Assembly: GCA_023428135.1 (NCBI GenBank)
Contig: JAEYZG010000057.1
Coordinates: 22,607 to 86,606, forward strand
Origin: Bacteroidota bacterium
GTDB lineage: Bacteria > Bacteroidota > Bacteroidia > Cytophagales > Cytophagaceae
Reading direction: 5' to 3'
Length of the DNA stretch: 64,000 nt
Shown here: one piece after another, positions 49,161 to 57,318 of the stretch
Position numbering within the stretch: the first letter of the stretch is position 1
How the letters are laid out: every line of letters begins with the position of its first letter
Translations under genes and position numbers: made by a program
Notes under the pieces: model-generated
What the model saw: the letters and a program-made list of their open reading frames with translations, nothing else
Database searches by the model: none
What the model was told of the DNA's origin: nothing

Positions 49161-49892
49161 ATGAGGACATTCAGCAAACAAGAAAAAAGGATCCTTAGAA
49201 ATATCAAAGGCCTTAATAAAAGGGAACCTAAAATAATCTCTCCAATCAGTTTATTGGAAAACCTTTTGAGTCTACGATCACAACTCCATGTCATAAAAGG
49301 TGAAAATACATCTCAAACGCCAAAAGATGGATCTATCCCTTTGTACAAAATTGAAATATCAGGCAAAGCTTCGGATGTATACAAAGACTTCTTCGGATTG
49401 ACCCAGAGAATATTGTATGTTTCCAACTTTATAGATTATCTGATTAAAGAAAAATATCTGGTAATAAAGGAGCCAAATATTCTTTCAAGCTTTTACATAA
49501 ACAAGATTGAAAGCATATCGGAAGAATTAGAAAATGAAGATTCAGGAGCAGTAAAAGTAGATCTAAAGATTACATCAGAGATCGAAACGTTCCTGGAAAA
49601 ATGTGGCTATTACTATACCCCAACTGATGCTTTAATTCATCTGATTAAAAATAATTTCAGAACAGAAATTGGAATAAATCTAAAGATCAGGAAGCCATCT
49701 ATAAACTCTTTGATCAATTATTTATTGCGCATATCAGCGGACTGGAATAATAATTCATATCAGCGGGCAATACACAAACCAATAAAACCCGGCTCTCATA
49801 AGACCTTTTATCATACAAGTGATACTTTAACTCATATAAAAAGAACTATGGATAATACAGATCTGGTTTATCTGTCAATGTTAGAGGATTAA
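49161..49892 (+). CDS. Hypothetical cytoplasmic protein
   Basis: 243 residues, no signal peptide or membrane helix. Charged N-terminus (SKQEKRILRNI), a predominantly helical pattern and a segment GYYYTPTDALIHLIKNNFRTEIG. I do not recognise the family. It is a single gene bounded by a divergent lyase gene and a strong terminator (49929-49957), so its neighbours say little about its role. Composition resembles flanking genes, giving no sign of recent transfer. Confidence 0.7.
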   Translation: MRTFSKQEKRILRNIKGLNKREPKIISPISLLENLLSLRSQLHVIKGENTSQTPKDGSIPLYKIEISGKASDVYKDFFGLTQRILYVSNFIDYLIKEKYLVIKEPNILSSFYINKIESISEELENEDSGAVKVDLKITSEIETFLEKCGYYYTPTDALIHLIKNNFRTEIGINLKIRKPSINSLINYLLRISADWNNNSYQRAIHKPIKPGSHKTFYHTSDTLTHIKRTMDNTDLVYLSMLED

Positions 49893-49928
49893 GCCTGTAT
49901 TAAACATATATATTTTTCAAATGCAAAA

Positions 49929-49957
49929 AAATAGCCCCGAAAATTTCGGGGCTATTT
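49929..49957. terminator. Bidirectional terminator between hypothetical gene and GH30
   Basis: 12 bp perfect stem AAATAGCCCCGA / TCGGGGCTATTT with A run before and T-rich sequence after; 37 bases past the plus-strand stop, 88 bases past the GH30 stop on the other strand. Confidence 0.9.
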
Positions 49958-50044
49958 CATTTACGAAGTATTAATTAAACAGGTGTATTTTGCATTCACT
50001 TTTTTACTGCCATTGTGAAAGAAAGAACAGAAGCGCTCCCACTA

Positions 50045-52288
50045 TTATTGTCTGACAACTTTATAAAATCTTATGCCCTTATTATCTTCTATTGAGAGAA
50101 GATATATTCCAGGATACAAATTTGAGTTTATACTATAGTTATCAATTGCTTGCCCCTCTTCCATTATAGCACCTTTCATATCCATGATTCTGAATTTAAA
50201 ATCTCCAAGATGATTGATCTTTAAACCGTCATCACCAAAAGGATTAGGACTAAGTGTAGTTGCATTACTTTTATTATCCTTTATATCAGTAATTACTTCA
50301 TTTTTAAAAACCAGATAATTCAAATTCATATAATTTGCATCAAATACAAGACGCAATATATGCTGACCTTCTGTAAGGTTAATATTGTTAAGCGTTATCG
50401 TTTGATAAGTTTGCCAGCCTTGAGTATTTGGAATATTAATCGGTCCTGTAATGTCAACGCCATCCACTTCTATATGGAATATCTTTCCATCACCATCGGC
50501 AGCAGCTCTCACATCAATACTATATGCACCGGATGATTTAACATTAACAGTGTATTCCAGCCACTCATTCTGCATAATGTAGGCTATGTTATATCCTCCC
50601 CTCTCATCACTACATACTTCTATGTCTACATCTTCATTACTTCTGTAATTGACAGCAGGTGTAACCTGGCTCCCCGGGGTATCATCAAAGTACGCATTTC
50701 CATTTCCTCCAAGATCAAATTCTTCCAACTGTATTGTACCTGGGATATCATGAGGTTTTCCGTTATACGGGCTTTGAGGAATATTAACTTTGATAACGAC
50801 AGCTGCGGAGGTTGTTTTATTTCCTGAGTTATCTATAGCTACAGCAGTTATGGAATAGGAACCTGCGCTTACATTTGTCCAAGAATAAGTATAAGGTGAT
50901 GAAGCATCTTCTCCTAACTTGGTTGTACCATTATAAAACTCTACTTTCGAAATTGTCCCATCCGGGTCAGAAGCATTAGCGGATATATTTATAGTAGCAG
51001 GGGAAGTGAATATTGCATCATTTGCCGGTGCAGTAATGCTGACAATAGGAAATCCAGCCGGAGCTTTTCCTACAAAAGAAGTCATACTCTGGGCATCCAG
51101 GGTAACTTGAAAAGAACCATCCGGATCGTTAATATTAGCTTCTTTCTGAAGATTTTTAGAACCAGAGGTAACATACTTTTCCCACGTTTGAACTTTAGTA
51201 CCAGGAATAGACAGAGTAATGGTTTTCGAAGAAGTGCTTCTGTTTAAAGCTACTATAACTACATCGTCTCCTTTTTTATAGGCAGATACATATACATCTG
51301 TGGTAGGATTTTTAGTAGCATCAACTCTGTAATATCCCGGGCGGACAAATTTAGAGTAATGCGTCATCATATATCCCCGCTTACTAATGGTACCATCTTC
51401 TTTCATAGGACTGTACTGCCTTCTGATATACCACCAGACATACGCCTGAAACTCAGCATCAGCCAATGCGCTGTGAATATGAAAACCTGTTTCCAGTGCT
51501 TCAGGCCAACGATCTGCAGATTGTGCTTCGCTATTGGGATGGTAAACTTCAGTCATCCAAAGTTCTTTTCCTGCACCCTTTTGCTTAAAAAGCGGATAGG
51601 TAAAATTACTATATGGAGTTCCATATAAATGCGCCCCCAGAATATCCATATTAGCCAGAGCCTGAGGATCATTCAAAATAGGGTCAGACAGGTTTTTCAG
51701 ATAAGAAAATGATTCAGGTGATATTACTCTGCAGTTGATAGATCCTGCATTTTCCTTCATAAAGCGTAGTATCTCCTGCGGAGTCCACCAGGTCCAGTCA
51801 TGTGCATAATCCGGTTCATTCTGAACAGAGATAGCATATAACTCTACCCCATTATCTTTCATGTACTTGACAAAATCATTTAAGTGTTGTGTATATGCAC
51901 CATACATATCGTATCTCAGACGTTTGGCATTTGTCTGGCTTCCACGGGTAAAGGTTTCAATCATATTTGCCGGAGGATTCCAGGGGGAAGCAAAAACGAT
52001 CGCTCCAAGTTCTATAGCTCTTTTTGCAGTGGCTAATTCTCTGGACCACTCACTGGGTTTATCTGAAACCCAGATACGAAGAACGGACATACCCATTTGT
52101 CCTGCTCCATTTCCAAATGCAGTTTCTCTTTGTGAGGCTGTTAAATCACCTACCCATACAGGGTGATTGATACCGCCAAATCCACGAATATACTGCTTTT
52201 GAGAAGACAATGTAACAGTTGCAGTTTGTGCAAATACATTGATGCTAACAAGCAGTGCTAAAATCGATGTTACTAAATTTTTTCTCAT
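50045..52288 (-). CDS. Secreted GH30_8-like glucuronoxylanase with Ig-like, one CBM6 and T9SS domain
   Basis: 747 residues. Signal peptide 1-20 (NVFA). GH30 barrel plus side beta-domain about 24-410: acid/base Glu158 in ISVQNEPDY, nucleophile Glu247 in LWMTEVYH. The segment VWWYIRRQYSPMKEDG contains the Arg pair (289-290) that in subfamily 8 enzymes binds the glucuronic acid side chain, so cleavage at GlcA-substituted xylan is likely. Then an Ig-like domain, one CBM6 that looks like an A/B hybrid (50285-50760) and a T9SS domain (LSPNPFGDDG). The promoter-like element is 52438-52465. Confidence 0.92.
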   Translation of the reverse strand: MRKNLVTSILALLVSINVFAQTATVTLSSQKQYIRGFGGINHPVWVGDLTASQRETAFGNGAGQMGMSVLRIWVSDKPSEWSRELATAKRAIELGAIVFASPWNPPANMIETFTRGSQTNAKRLRYDMYGAYTQHLNDFVKYMKDNGVELYAISVQNEPDYAHDWTWWTPQEILRFMKENAGSINCRVISPESFSYLKNLSDPILNDPQALANMDILGAHLYGTPYSNFTYPLFKQKGAGKELWMTEVYHPNSEAQSADRWPEALETGFHIHSALADAEFQAYVWWYIRRQYSPMKEDGTISKRGYMMTHYSKFVRPGYYRVDATKNPTTDVYVSAYKKGDDVVIVALNRSTSSKTITLSIPGTKVQTWEKYVTSGSKNLQKEANINDPDGSFQVTLDAQSMTSFVGKAPAGFPIVSITAPANDAIFTSPATINISANASDPDGTISKVEFYNGTTKLGEDASSPYTYSWTNVSAGSYSITAVAIDNSGNKTTSAAVVIKVNIPQSPYNGKPHDIPGTIQLEEFDLGGNGNAYFDDTPGSQVTPAVNYRSNEDVDIEVCSDERGGYNIAYIMQNEWLEYTVNVKSSGAYSIDVRAAADGDGKIFHIEVDGVDITGPINIPNTQGWQTYQTITLNNINLTEGQHILRLVFDANYMNLNYLVFKNEVITDIKDNKSNATTLSPNPFGDDGLKINHLGDFKFRIMDMKGAIMEEGQAIDNYSINSNLYPGIYLLSIEDNKGIRFYKVVRQ
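50285..50760 (-). repeat. Chimeric CBM6 (A-type front, B-type back)
   Basis: The module begins with A wording (IPGTIQLEEFDLGGNGNAY, PGSQVTPAVNY, NEDVDIEVC) and ends with B wording (RAAADGDGKIFHIEVDG, VDITGPINIPNT, FDANYMNLNYLVF). A crossover within an A+B pair would produce exactly this. Confidence 0.65.
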
Positions 52289-52437
52289 GATTACCAGATT
52301 CTCTATAAATCTTTGCTGTTAATATTTTCAAAGAATTTTCTTCTTCATATAGTTTGAGCTGATAAGATTATGCATCAATAATCCTTCTTAATAAGGAGCT
52401 AAACCTGCTCATTCTATTGGATCTAAAAATTTCTCCA

Positions 52438-52465
52438 CTACAAAATAAAGGGTCAGATTGTAAAC
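52438..52465 (-). promoter_or_regulatory. Putative ECF-type promoter of GH30
   Basis: Minus strand: GTTTAC at 52465-52460, 15 bases, TTTGTAG at 52444-52438; about 150 bases before the start codon. Lacks the T run after GTTTAC that other copies have. Confidence 0.45.
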
Positions 52466-52506
52466 AGAATTAAAAAGAATATTAAAATAATCTATAATGG
52501 CATGGA

Positions 52507-52539
52507 ACTGATGCTATCACTTAAAGTGATGGCATCAGT
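52507..52539. terminator. Hairpin downstream of the putative anti-sigma gene
   Basis: 16-base arms ACTGATGCTATCACTT and AAGTGATGGCATCAGT, one G-U pair, minimal loop; 46 bases past the stop. No T run on either side, so it may act as a stabilising structure. Confidence 0.6.
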
Positions 52540-52584
52540 CAACAAAAGAGTTTAGTATGAGGGCAACTTAGAATGATAGAACAA

Positions 52585-53694
52585 TTACTTTGTTATAGTA
52601 ACGGTTCCTTCATCCACGCTTCCATCAGAATATTCTATGGTAAAAAAGTATAAGCCAATTCCTAAACTAAGTCCCATATTGCTTTCTCCGGACCATTCCT
52701 CCGGATGAGAATTCTGCACCCTGGACTGATAGTAAATTTTACCGCTTTTCTCAATGATTGCAATATTTACAGGCTCTTTATCCCTGTCATATGGAACAGA
52801 CCAGGCACGGTCATACTCCGGATTAAATATATAAGCCTTTGAAGTTGAACATATCTGTTCAGTAATCACAATTTTACTTGTGCCTTCTACCATACAATTC
52901 CTGGAATCTTTTATCCTGAGATGATATGTTCCTGATGAAAGCTCATCAAACTGTGACAATGACTGTTTATCATTCAACATAAAAGTGTATGGCGGCTTTC
53001 CTCCTTTAACAGTCTCAGGATACAACTGAACTTTACCAGTTCCTTTTCCTTTACAGCTAGCTGTCACCGTATATCGAACATCACCTTTCAGTTCTGCACA
53101 AGGATCCTCCTGGGGTAAAACTGCTGGCTGAATCTTCTTGTCTTCATTGCCAGCTACAGAATCTTTTAATGTTAATCCTGATTGAGGGGGCAATGGAGCC
53201 TCATCCTTTTCAGTTAATTCGTAAGGTGCGACCTCTTGAGATTGGATGGAATGTTTATCTGATTGAACGGTTAAACTTTCTTTAGTGTGCTTATCCGGCT
53301 TTGATAAAGGTAAAGGAATGGCACCAGGTTCCGTAGCCTTTTCAGAAGTTATAACCTGCTCTTGCTTAGTAGCTAAATTGACAGGGGCGCCAGGTTCTGA
53401 GATAAGATTATAATATACATAAATTCCTCCTGCAAGACCGATTAATAAGGCCAGAGCATATATATTCCAATTTGGCTTGGACTTATATAAATATAAATCC
53501 TTGCGCATCTGTTCCTTTAATTTTAAAGCTTCCTGAGCAATAACTAATTCATCAGCAAGCATAGAAAGCTCAAGACTCTTTCGTAATTGCTCATCCGAAG
53601 CAAGTTCTACTTCAAATAATACTCTTTCCTCCTGGCTCATCTCGCCTCTGGTATAGAGTTCTACCTTTTCTATTATTCCACTATCTGAGCTCAT
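52585..53694 (-). CDS. Putative anti-sigma factor with periplasmic SprB-like and CHU_C-like domains
   Basis: 369 residues; the start overlaps the sigma gene end by 14 bases. Residues 1-70 form a charged helical cytoplasmic part (TRGEMSQEERVLFEVELASDEQLRK) like the sigma-binding N-termini of Bacteroidota anti-sigma factors. One membrane helix about 76-96. A Pro/Lys-rich linker runs to about 195. Residues 207-280 resemble a SprB repeat (TASCKGKGTGKVQLYP, GGKPPYTFML, SSGTYHLRIKDSRNC). Residues 286-369 resemble a gliding-type CHU_C domain (FNPEYDRAW, IIEKSGKIYYQS, GLYFFTIEYSDGSVDEGTVTI). A T9SS-like domain hanging in the periplasm on an anti-sigma protein is unusual. Function is inferred from position and layout. 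Confidence 0.72.
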   Translation of the reverse strand: MSSDSGIIEKVELYTRGEMSQEERVLFEVELASDEQLRKSLELSMLADELVIAQEALKLKEQMRKDLYLYKSKPNWNIYALALLIGLAGGIYVYYNLISEPGAPVNLATKQEQVITSEKATEPGAIPLPLSKPDKHTKESLTVQSDKHSIQSQEVAPYELTEKDEAPLPPQSGLTLKDSVAGNEDKKIQPAVLPQEDPCAELKGDVRYTVTASCKGKGTGKVQLYPETVKGGKPPYTFMLNDKQSLSQFDELSSGTYHLRIKDSRNCMVEGTSKIVITEQICSTSKAYIFNPEYDRAWSVPYDRDKEPVNIAIIEKSGKIYYQSRVQNSHPEEWSGESNMGLSLGIGLYFFTIEYSDGSVDEGTVTITK

Positions 53695-54265
53695 TCTTCA
53701 AAAAATTAATCATTGAACCATCATTTTCAACAAGCTCCATGAGCTTCTGCTTACACCTGTAATGTGTACTCTTAGCCACCGTTTCTCCTGCAAAATTCAT
53801 TTTCTGAGCAACTTCTTTCATGCTCAGATTATCGTATATCACATACTTGAGTATCTGTTTGCATTTATCGCCAACCTTACTCATAAACCGCTCTATCAAT
53901 TCTTCCTTTTCCTTTGTAATAATTACAGCCAGATGGCTTTCTTCCAAAGGTTGCATTTGCATTTTTGAAATATCTAATTGCTTATTTCTTCTCTTTACTC
54001 TATTGATCCATAGGTTTCTGGAAACAAAATAAAGAAAGCCATTTACATCTTTTCCCTGCTCGAACTTACCAAGCCGGACGGTAGTAAAAAGTGATACTAC
54101 TGCGTCCTGAAAAATATCTTTTGCTTCGTCTTCATCGCCATTGTTCATGCAGATATATTTCATGATCTGAGGTAAGGCTGACTGATATAAATGGTTAAGG
54201 ACTCTCGAATTCTGGCCATTTAAAATAGCTTCAATAATTTCCTGATTTTTGTCCTTTTTTAGCAT
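53681..54265 (-). CDS. ECF-type RNA polymerase sigma-70 factor
   Basis: 194 residues. Region 2 about 20-95: NHLYQSALPQIMKYIC, DEDEAKDIFQDAVVSLF, NGFLYFVSRNLWINRVKRRNK. Region 4 about 125-180: KCKQILKYVIYDNLSMKEVAQKMNFAGETVAKSTHYRCKQKLMEL, a helix-turn-helix. Regions 1 and 3 are missing, which defines the ECF group. The next gene overlaps its 3' end and looks like its anti-sigma factor. Its own promoter-like element (54273-54300) has the same GTTTAC and TTTGTAG boxes as several xylanase genes. The GTAG box is only 7 bases before ATG, so a transcript from it would be nearly leaderless. Confidence 0.9.
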   Translation of the reverse strand: MLKKDKNQEIIEAILNGQNSRVLNHLYQSALPQIMKYICMNNGDEDEAKDIFQDAVVSLFTTVRLGKFEQGKDVNGFLYFVSRNLWINRVKRRNKQLDISKMQMQPLEESHLAVIITKEKEELIERFMSKVGDKCKQILKYVIYDNLSMKEVAQKMNFAGETVAKSTHYRCKQKLMELVENDGSMINFLKNELR

Positions 54266-54272
54266 ATTCTTT

Positions 54273-54300
54273 CTACAAACAAAGAGTTTAAAAAGTAAAC
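54273..54300 (-). promoter_or_regulatory. Putative autoregulatory ECF promoter of the sigma gene
   Basis: Minus strand: GTTTACTTTTT at 54300-54290, then TTTGTAG at 54279-54273, 15 bases after GTTTAC. The predicted start point falls about at the ATG (54265). Confidence 0.55.
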
Positions 54301-54408
54301 ACTATTGTCTAATGCTGAATAAATCAATTTCATGATTAGTAGAAAATCTAATCACTACTTATTGACTTCTGAAAACCAAACAAATACACCTTCATTTTCA
54401 GGAAAATA

Positions 54409-55314
54409 TTATTCCTTGATAATATAATAATGAAGGTTTAACTCATACTGATTTGCAACAGGGTATACGTTGGATTGAGTCTTGAGGTATGCCAGAGAGA
54501 AGTCAAAATAATTTTTATAAAGCTTTATTTTATAAAGGTCGAGGATCAAACCTGAACCGAGACCTGTATAATGAAAAGCACTGACACCTAAAACATTGGA
54601 CAAAACAAAACCTGCCTGAAGAATATAAAAAGAAGAAATTCCAGGAATCCAGTTACATCTGGCGGCACCTCGAATTTGTGTATTAGGCCCTATATCTAAA
54701 AATTTTTCACCATATAAATTAACATATCTATTGATCAAAAAGGTATAATTGATAGGTGTAACAGTAGGGTTATTAAAATCGTTGAGAGAAACACCCAGAC
54801 GAAAAGTAGGAGAATATAATGTGACACTCCCATGACCTGCCCAGGTAAACGAAGACCCTGATGCGCCTGCAGAAGATGCATCAAAGTTGTAGTTGATCAT
54901 ATGAAATGCAACTCCTCCGGCCAGGTACAAATCTTCTTTCAATGGAATATGAATGGCATAGCGTAATATCGCTCTTATTCTGTTGAAATATTCTCCCTCC
55001 CTATCATTATATATCCCCCCTCCAATTATATGCTTCTTATTTACAGACCTTTTTGTTTCATTCTGTCTCTTTTGCAAATTTACATTTGCATCAGCATAAT
55101 ATGTCCTGATTGCCGAGTATCTGCCAAAATAAGACCTAAAAGCAAAATTGGACTGAAAGTCATTGTCGAGACAAATATGAGAGGGGGCGTGTAATTGAAT
55201 ATTTTTGGGAAAGTGTATAAACGACTCTGAAAAATTGCTTTGTGCAAAAGCATTCAAAGAGTATAAGCATATGTAGATCAGCAAAAAAAGTCCCTTTGTG
55301 TACATTTTCAACAC
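54409..55314 (-). CDS. PorP/SprF-family outer-membrane protein (T9SS type B partner)
   Basis: 301 residues. Signal peptide (GLFLLIYICLYSLNAFAQ); a second Met three codons in is an alternative start. The rest alternates short amphipathic strands typical of a beta-barrel, and has the family pattern GGGIYNDREG, LRYAIHIPLKEDLYLAGGVAFHMINY, FRLGVSLNDFNNP, and a C-terminal strand ending in a hydrophobic/aromatic series (ELNLHYYIIKE). PorP/SprF proteins hold or export type B CTD proteins at the cell surface. It lies upstream of the sigma gene on the same strand and divergent from a type B CTD protein, its likely partner. Confidence 0.78.
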   Translation of the reverse strand: MLKMYTKGLFLLIYICLYSLNAFAQSNFSESFIHFPKNIQLHAPSHICLDNDFQSNFAFRSYFGRYSAIRTYYADANVNLQKRQNETKRSVNKKHIIGGGIYNDREGEYFNRIRAILRYAIHIPLKEDLYLAGGVAFHMINYNFDASSAGASGSSFTWAGHGSVTLYSPTFRLGVSLNDFNNPTVTPINYTFLINRYVNLYGEKFLDIGPNTQIRGAARCNWIPGISSFYILQAGFVLSNVLGVSAFHYTGLGSGLILDLYKIKLYKNYFDFSLAYLKTQSNVYPVANQYELNLHYYIIKE

Positions 55315-55363
55315 AGACCAGTGCCGTGATTTTAGTTTTATTTTTCCGAAATTTCAAAAATAC

Positions 55364-55390
55364 ATTTACTTTTTTATTTTTCGTTTGTAG
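55364..55390 (+). promoter_or_regulatory. Putative ECF-type promoter of the type B CTD protein
   Basis: Plus strand: ATTTAC at 55364-55369, T run, 14 bases, then TTTGTAG at 55384-55390, so GTA again falls 17 bases after the AC. About 60 bases before the ATG at 55450. Confidence 0.45.
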
Positions 55391-55449
55391 AAAAGTAAAT
55401 CAGGGAATAAAATCTTAAAATATTTCTTCGCAAGAAGATTTATATTTAC

Positions 55450-57129
55450 ATGTTTAAGCCTTCAAAGGTTGTGAACTACCTGAAAAGCAAAGAAAAAAAT
55501 ATGAAATTACTCATGAGGTCCTACATTTTAACAACTATATTCTTGTGTCTTTGCTTCATTGCCCAGGCACAAACAGGTCCCGCAGGAGTAGGTATGAATG
55601 ATGGAAGTTCATCACTAAAACTATGGCTGGATGCAGGGAACGGAACATTTTCAGATACCTTACAAAAAAGTACAGCCAAGCCTGGCGATAAAATTTTGTT
55701 CTGGAAAGATCTGAGTGGCAGCAAGAACCATGTAATGTCTGGCAGCGATACAACCAACCCGGTATTAACAACTTCGAATCCACTTTTAAATAATCAGGAG
55801 GGCATTCGGTTTTTCAGAAATGATGGCAATGGAAACAAAAAAAATTTCCTGGTATCCAAATCATTCTCCAAGACCAATGATATTACTATTTACTGCATCT
55901 TTCATGCTTTAACCAAAGCAGGTGGAACTAATTTAAGTCCATTCAAAGCCACAAACTATGACAGTAATATGTGGTATTTCGGAGCGGGCCTTGTTGACGG
56001 AGGAGCGAATGGATTTACTAACGACATAAGTCTTGCTTTTTGTGATACCAGTATAGCAGCTGGTGCCGGAGACTCTACTTCTTCTACGGATTATTGTGTA
56101 AAAGCTCCTGCCTCATTAAACAAAACATACTTTGCCGTACTACAGAAAGAAGCCTGGACAGGGAAACTTAAAATCGGACATAACACCAACACTGACTCCG
56201 TTTTTCAGGCTGGTACTCAACCCATCAATGTACCAACAAGGTATTATATAGGTTCAACCTCCAATGCAAAAGCCAACGCAGAGCCTTCTTTCTTTGATGG
56301 ATATATTGCTTGTGTACTGGTCTATAATAAAATACTAAGCAGTGCCGAAAAAATTATACTTGAGAATTATCTTTCAGCAAAATACAACATTCCACTTAAA
56401 GATAATGACATCTACCAGTTTGATGAATCTCATGCAGGGAACTTTGATTTTGAACTGATAGGCATAGGGAAAGCCAACGATGGTACGGCTCAACTTTCTG
56501 CCAGAGGTGATGGGATGATAGAACTACTTAACATCTCAGAATTGAGCAAAGGTGAATTTATGTTCATTGCCCATAATGGCAAATCTTTAACTTCCGCAAA
56601 AGGTAATTTACCAACAGGGATTCAATACAGGCTGGACCGCGAATGGATTTGCTCTAAAATAGGAAAATCTTCGAAGGTTGATCTCATCATAGATCCTATA
56701 AACATTTCTGCAATTGACTCTAAAGACATAAGACTTATAATAGATACAGACAATGATGGCTCTTATACAATGGAGAAAATCGGAGAAGGTGTCATAGAAA
56801 TCTCAGAGGTAACTCGTGATGGTCGCTATGTCTTCAGAGGAGTGGATCTCAAACATGGTAATCACTTTACCTTAGGAAGAGTTAACTCAGATTCTATCAA
56901 CAGTGAGGCCGATTATTTTTCTCCTAATGGTGACGGAGTGTCAGACACGTATTATATTTCTTGTGCTGGAAAAGCCAATATCTATGACAGAAATGGGAAA
57001 CGGATCAAAACCCTTACCACTCCTGCTTTCTGGGATGGGACCAATGATGGAGGAGAATTACTGGCTCCAGGATTATATTTTTTAAATGTTAATGAAGATC
57101 TTCAAAAAACTGTGACGCTGATCAGGTGA
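55450..57129 (+). CDS. Surface protein with concanavalin/LamG-like region and gliding-type (type B) T9SS domain
   Basis: 559 residues; the signal peptide proper begins at Met18 (55501, MKLLMRSYILTTIFLCLCFIAQAQ), so the true start may be 55501. About 45-310 is a lectin-like beta-sandwich (SLKLWLDAGNGTFSD, ITIYCIFHALTK, FDGYIACVLVYNKILSSAEKIILENYLSAKY). About 315-480 is a domain with FELIGIGKANDG and YRLDREWICSKIG. The end is a CHU_C type B domain: YFSPNGDGVSDTYYI, IYDRNGKRIKTL, FWDGTNDGGELLAPGLYF, TVTLIR. Such proteins sit on the surface with a PorP/SprF partner. It is divergent from that gene and may be the sugar-sensing end of the sigma system (inference). Confidence 0.8.
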   Translation: MFKPSKVVNYLKSKEKNMKLLMRSYILTTIFLCLCFIAQAQTGPAGVGMNDGSSSLKLWLDAGNGTFSDTLQKSTAKPGDKILFWKDLSGSKNHVMSGSDTTNPVLTTSNPLLNNQEGIRFFRNDGNGNKKNFLVSKSFSKTNDITIYCIFHALTKAGGTNLSPFKATNYDSNMWYFGAGLVDGGANGFTNDISLAFCDTSIAAGAGDSTSSTDYCVKAPASLNKTYFAVLQKEAWTGKLKIGHNTNTDSVFQAGTQPINVPTRYYIGSTSNAKANAEPSFFDGYIACVLVYNKILSSAEKIILENYLSAKYNIPLKDNDIYQFDESHAGNFDFELIGIGKANDGTAQLSARGDGMIELLNISELSKGEFMFIAHNGKSLTSAKGNLPTGIQYRLDREWICSKIGKSSKVDLIIDPINISAIDSKDIRLIIDTDNDGSYTMEKIGEGVIEISEVTRDGRYVFRGVDLKHGNHFTLGRVNSDSINSEADYFSPNGDGVSDTYYISCAGKANIYDRNGKRIKTLTTPAFWDGTNDGGELLAPGLYFLNVNEDLQKTVTLIR

Positions 57130-57270
57130 TCAAACCTCTTCATTACTTTATTTAAAGGCAATCAATTTAATACAAAAAATAACTTTTAGTTCTCTATGAA
57201 CTCTGCTTGTAACCATAACATAAATAGTCATTTCTCAAAATTAAGGAACGTTATGATTTACTAGAAACAC

Positions 57271-57297
57271 AAATAGCCGGAATCAATCCGGCTATTT
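57271..57297. terminator. Bidirectional terminator between type B CTD gene and GH16
   Basis: 11 bp perfect stem AAATAGCCGGA / TCCGGCTATTT, 5-base loop, with T run after (plus) and TTT after (minus); it lies between converging genes. Confidence 0.9.
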
Positions 57298-57318
57298 TTA
57301 TACCAATAAAAAAATACA

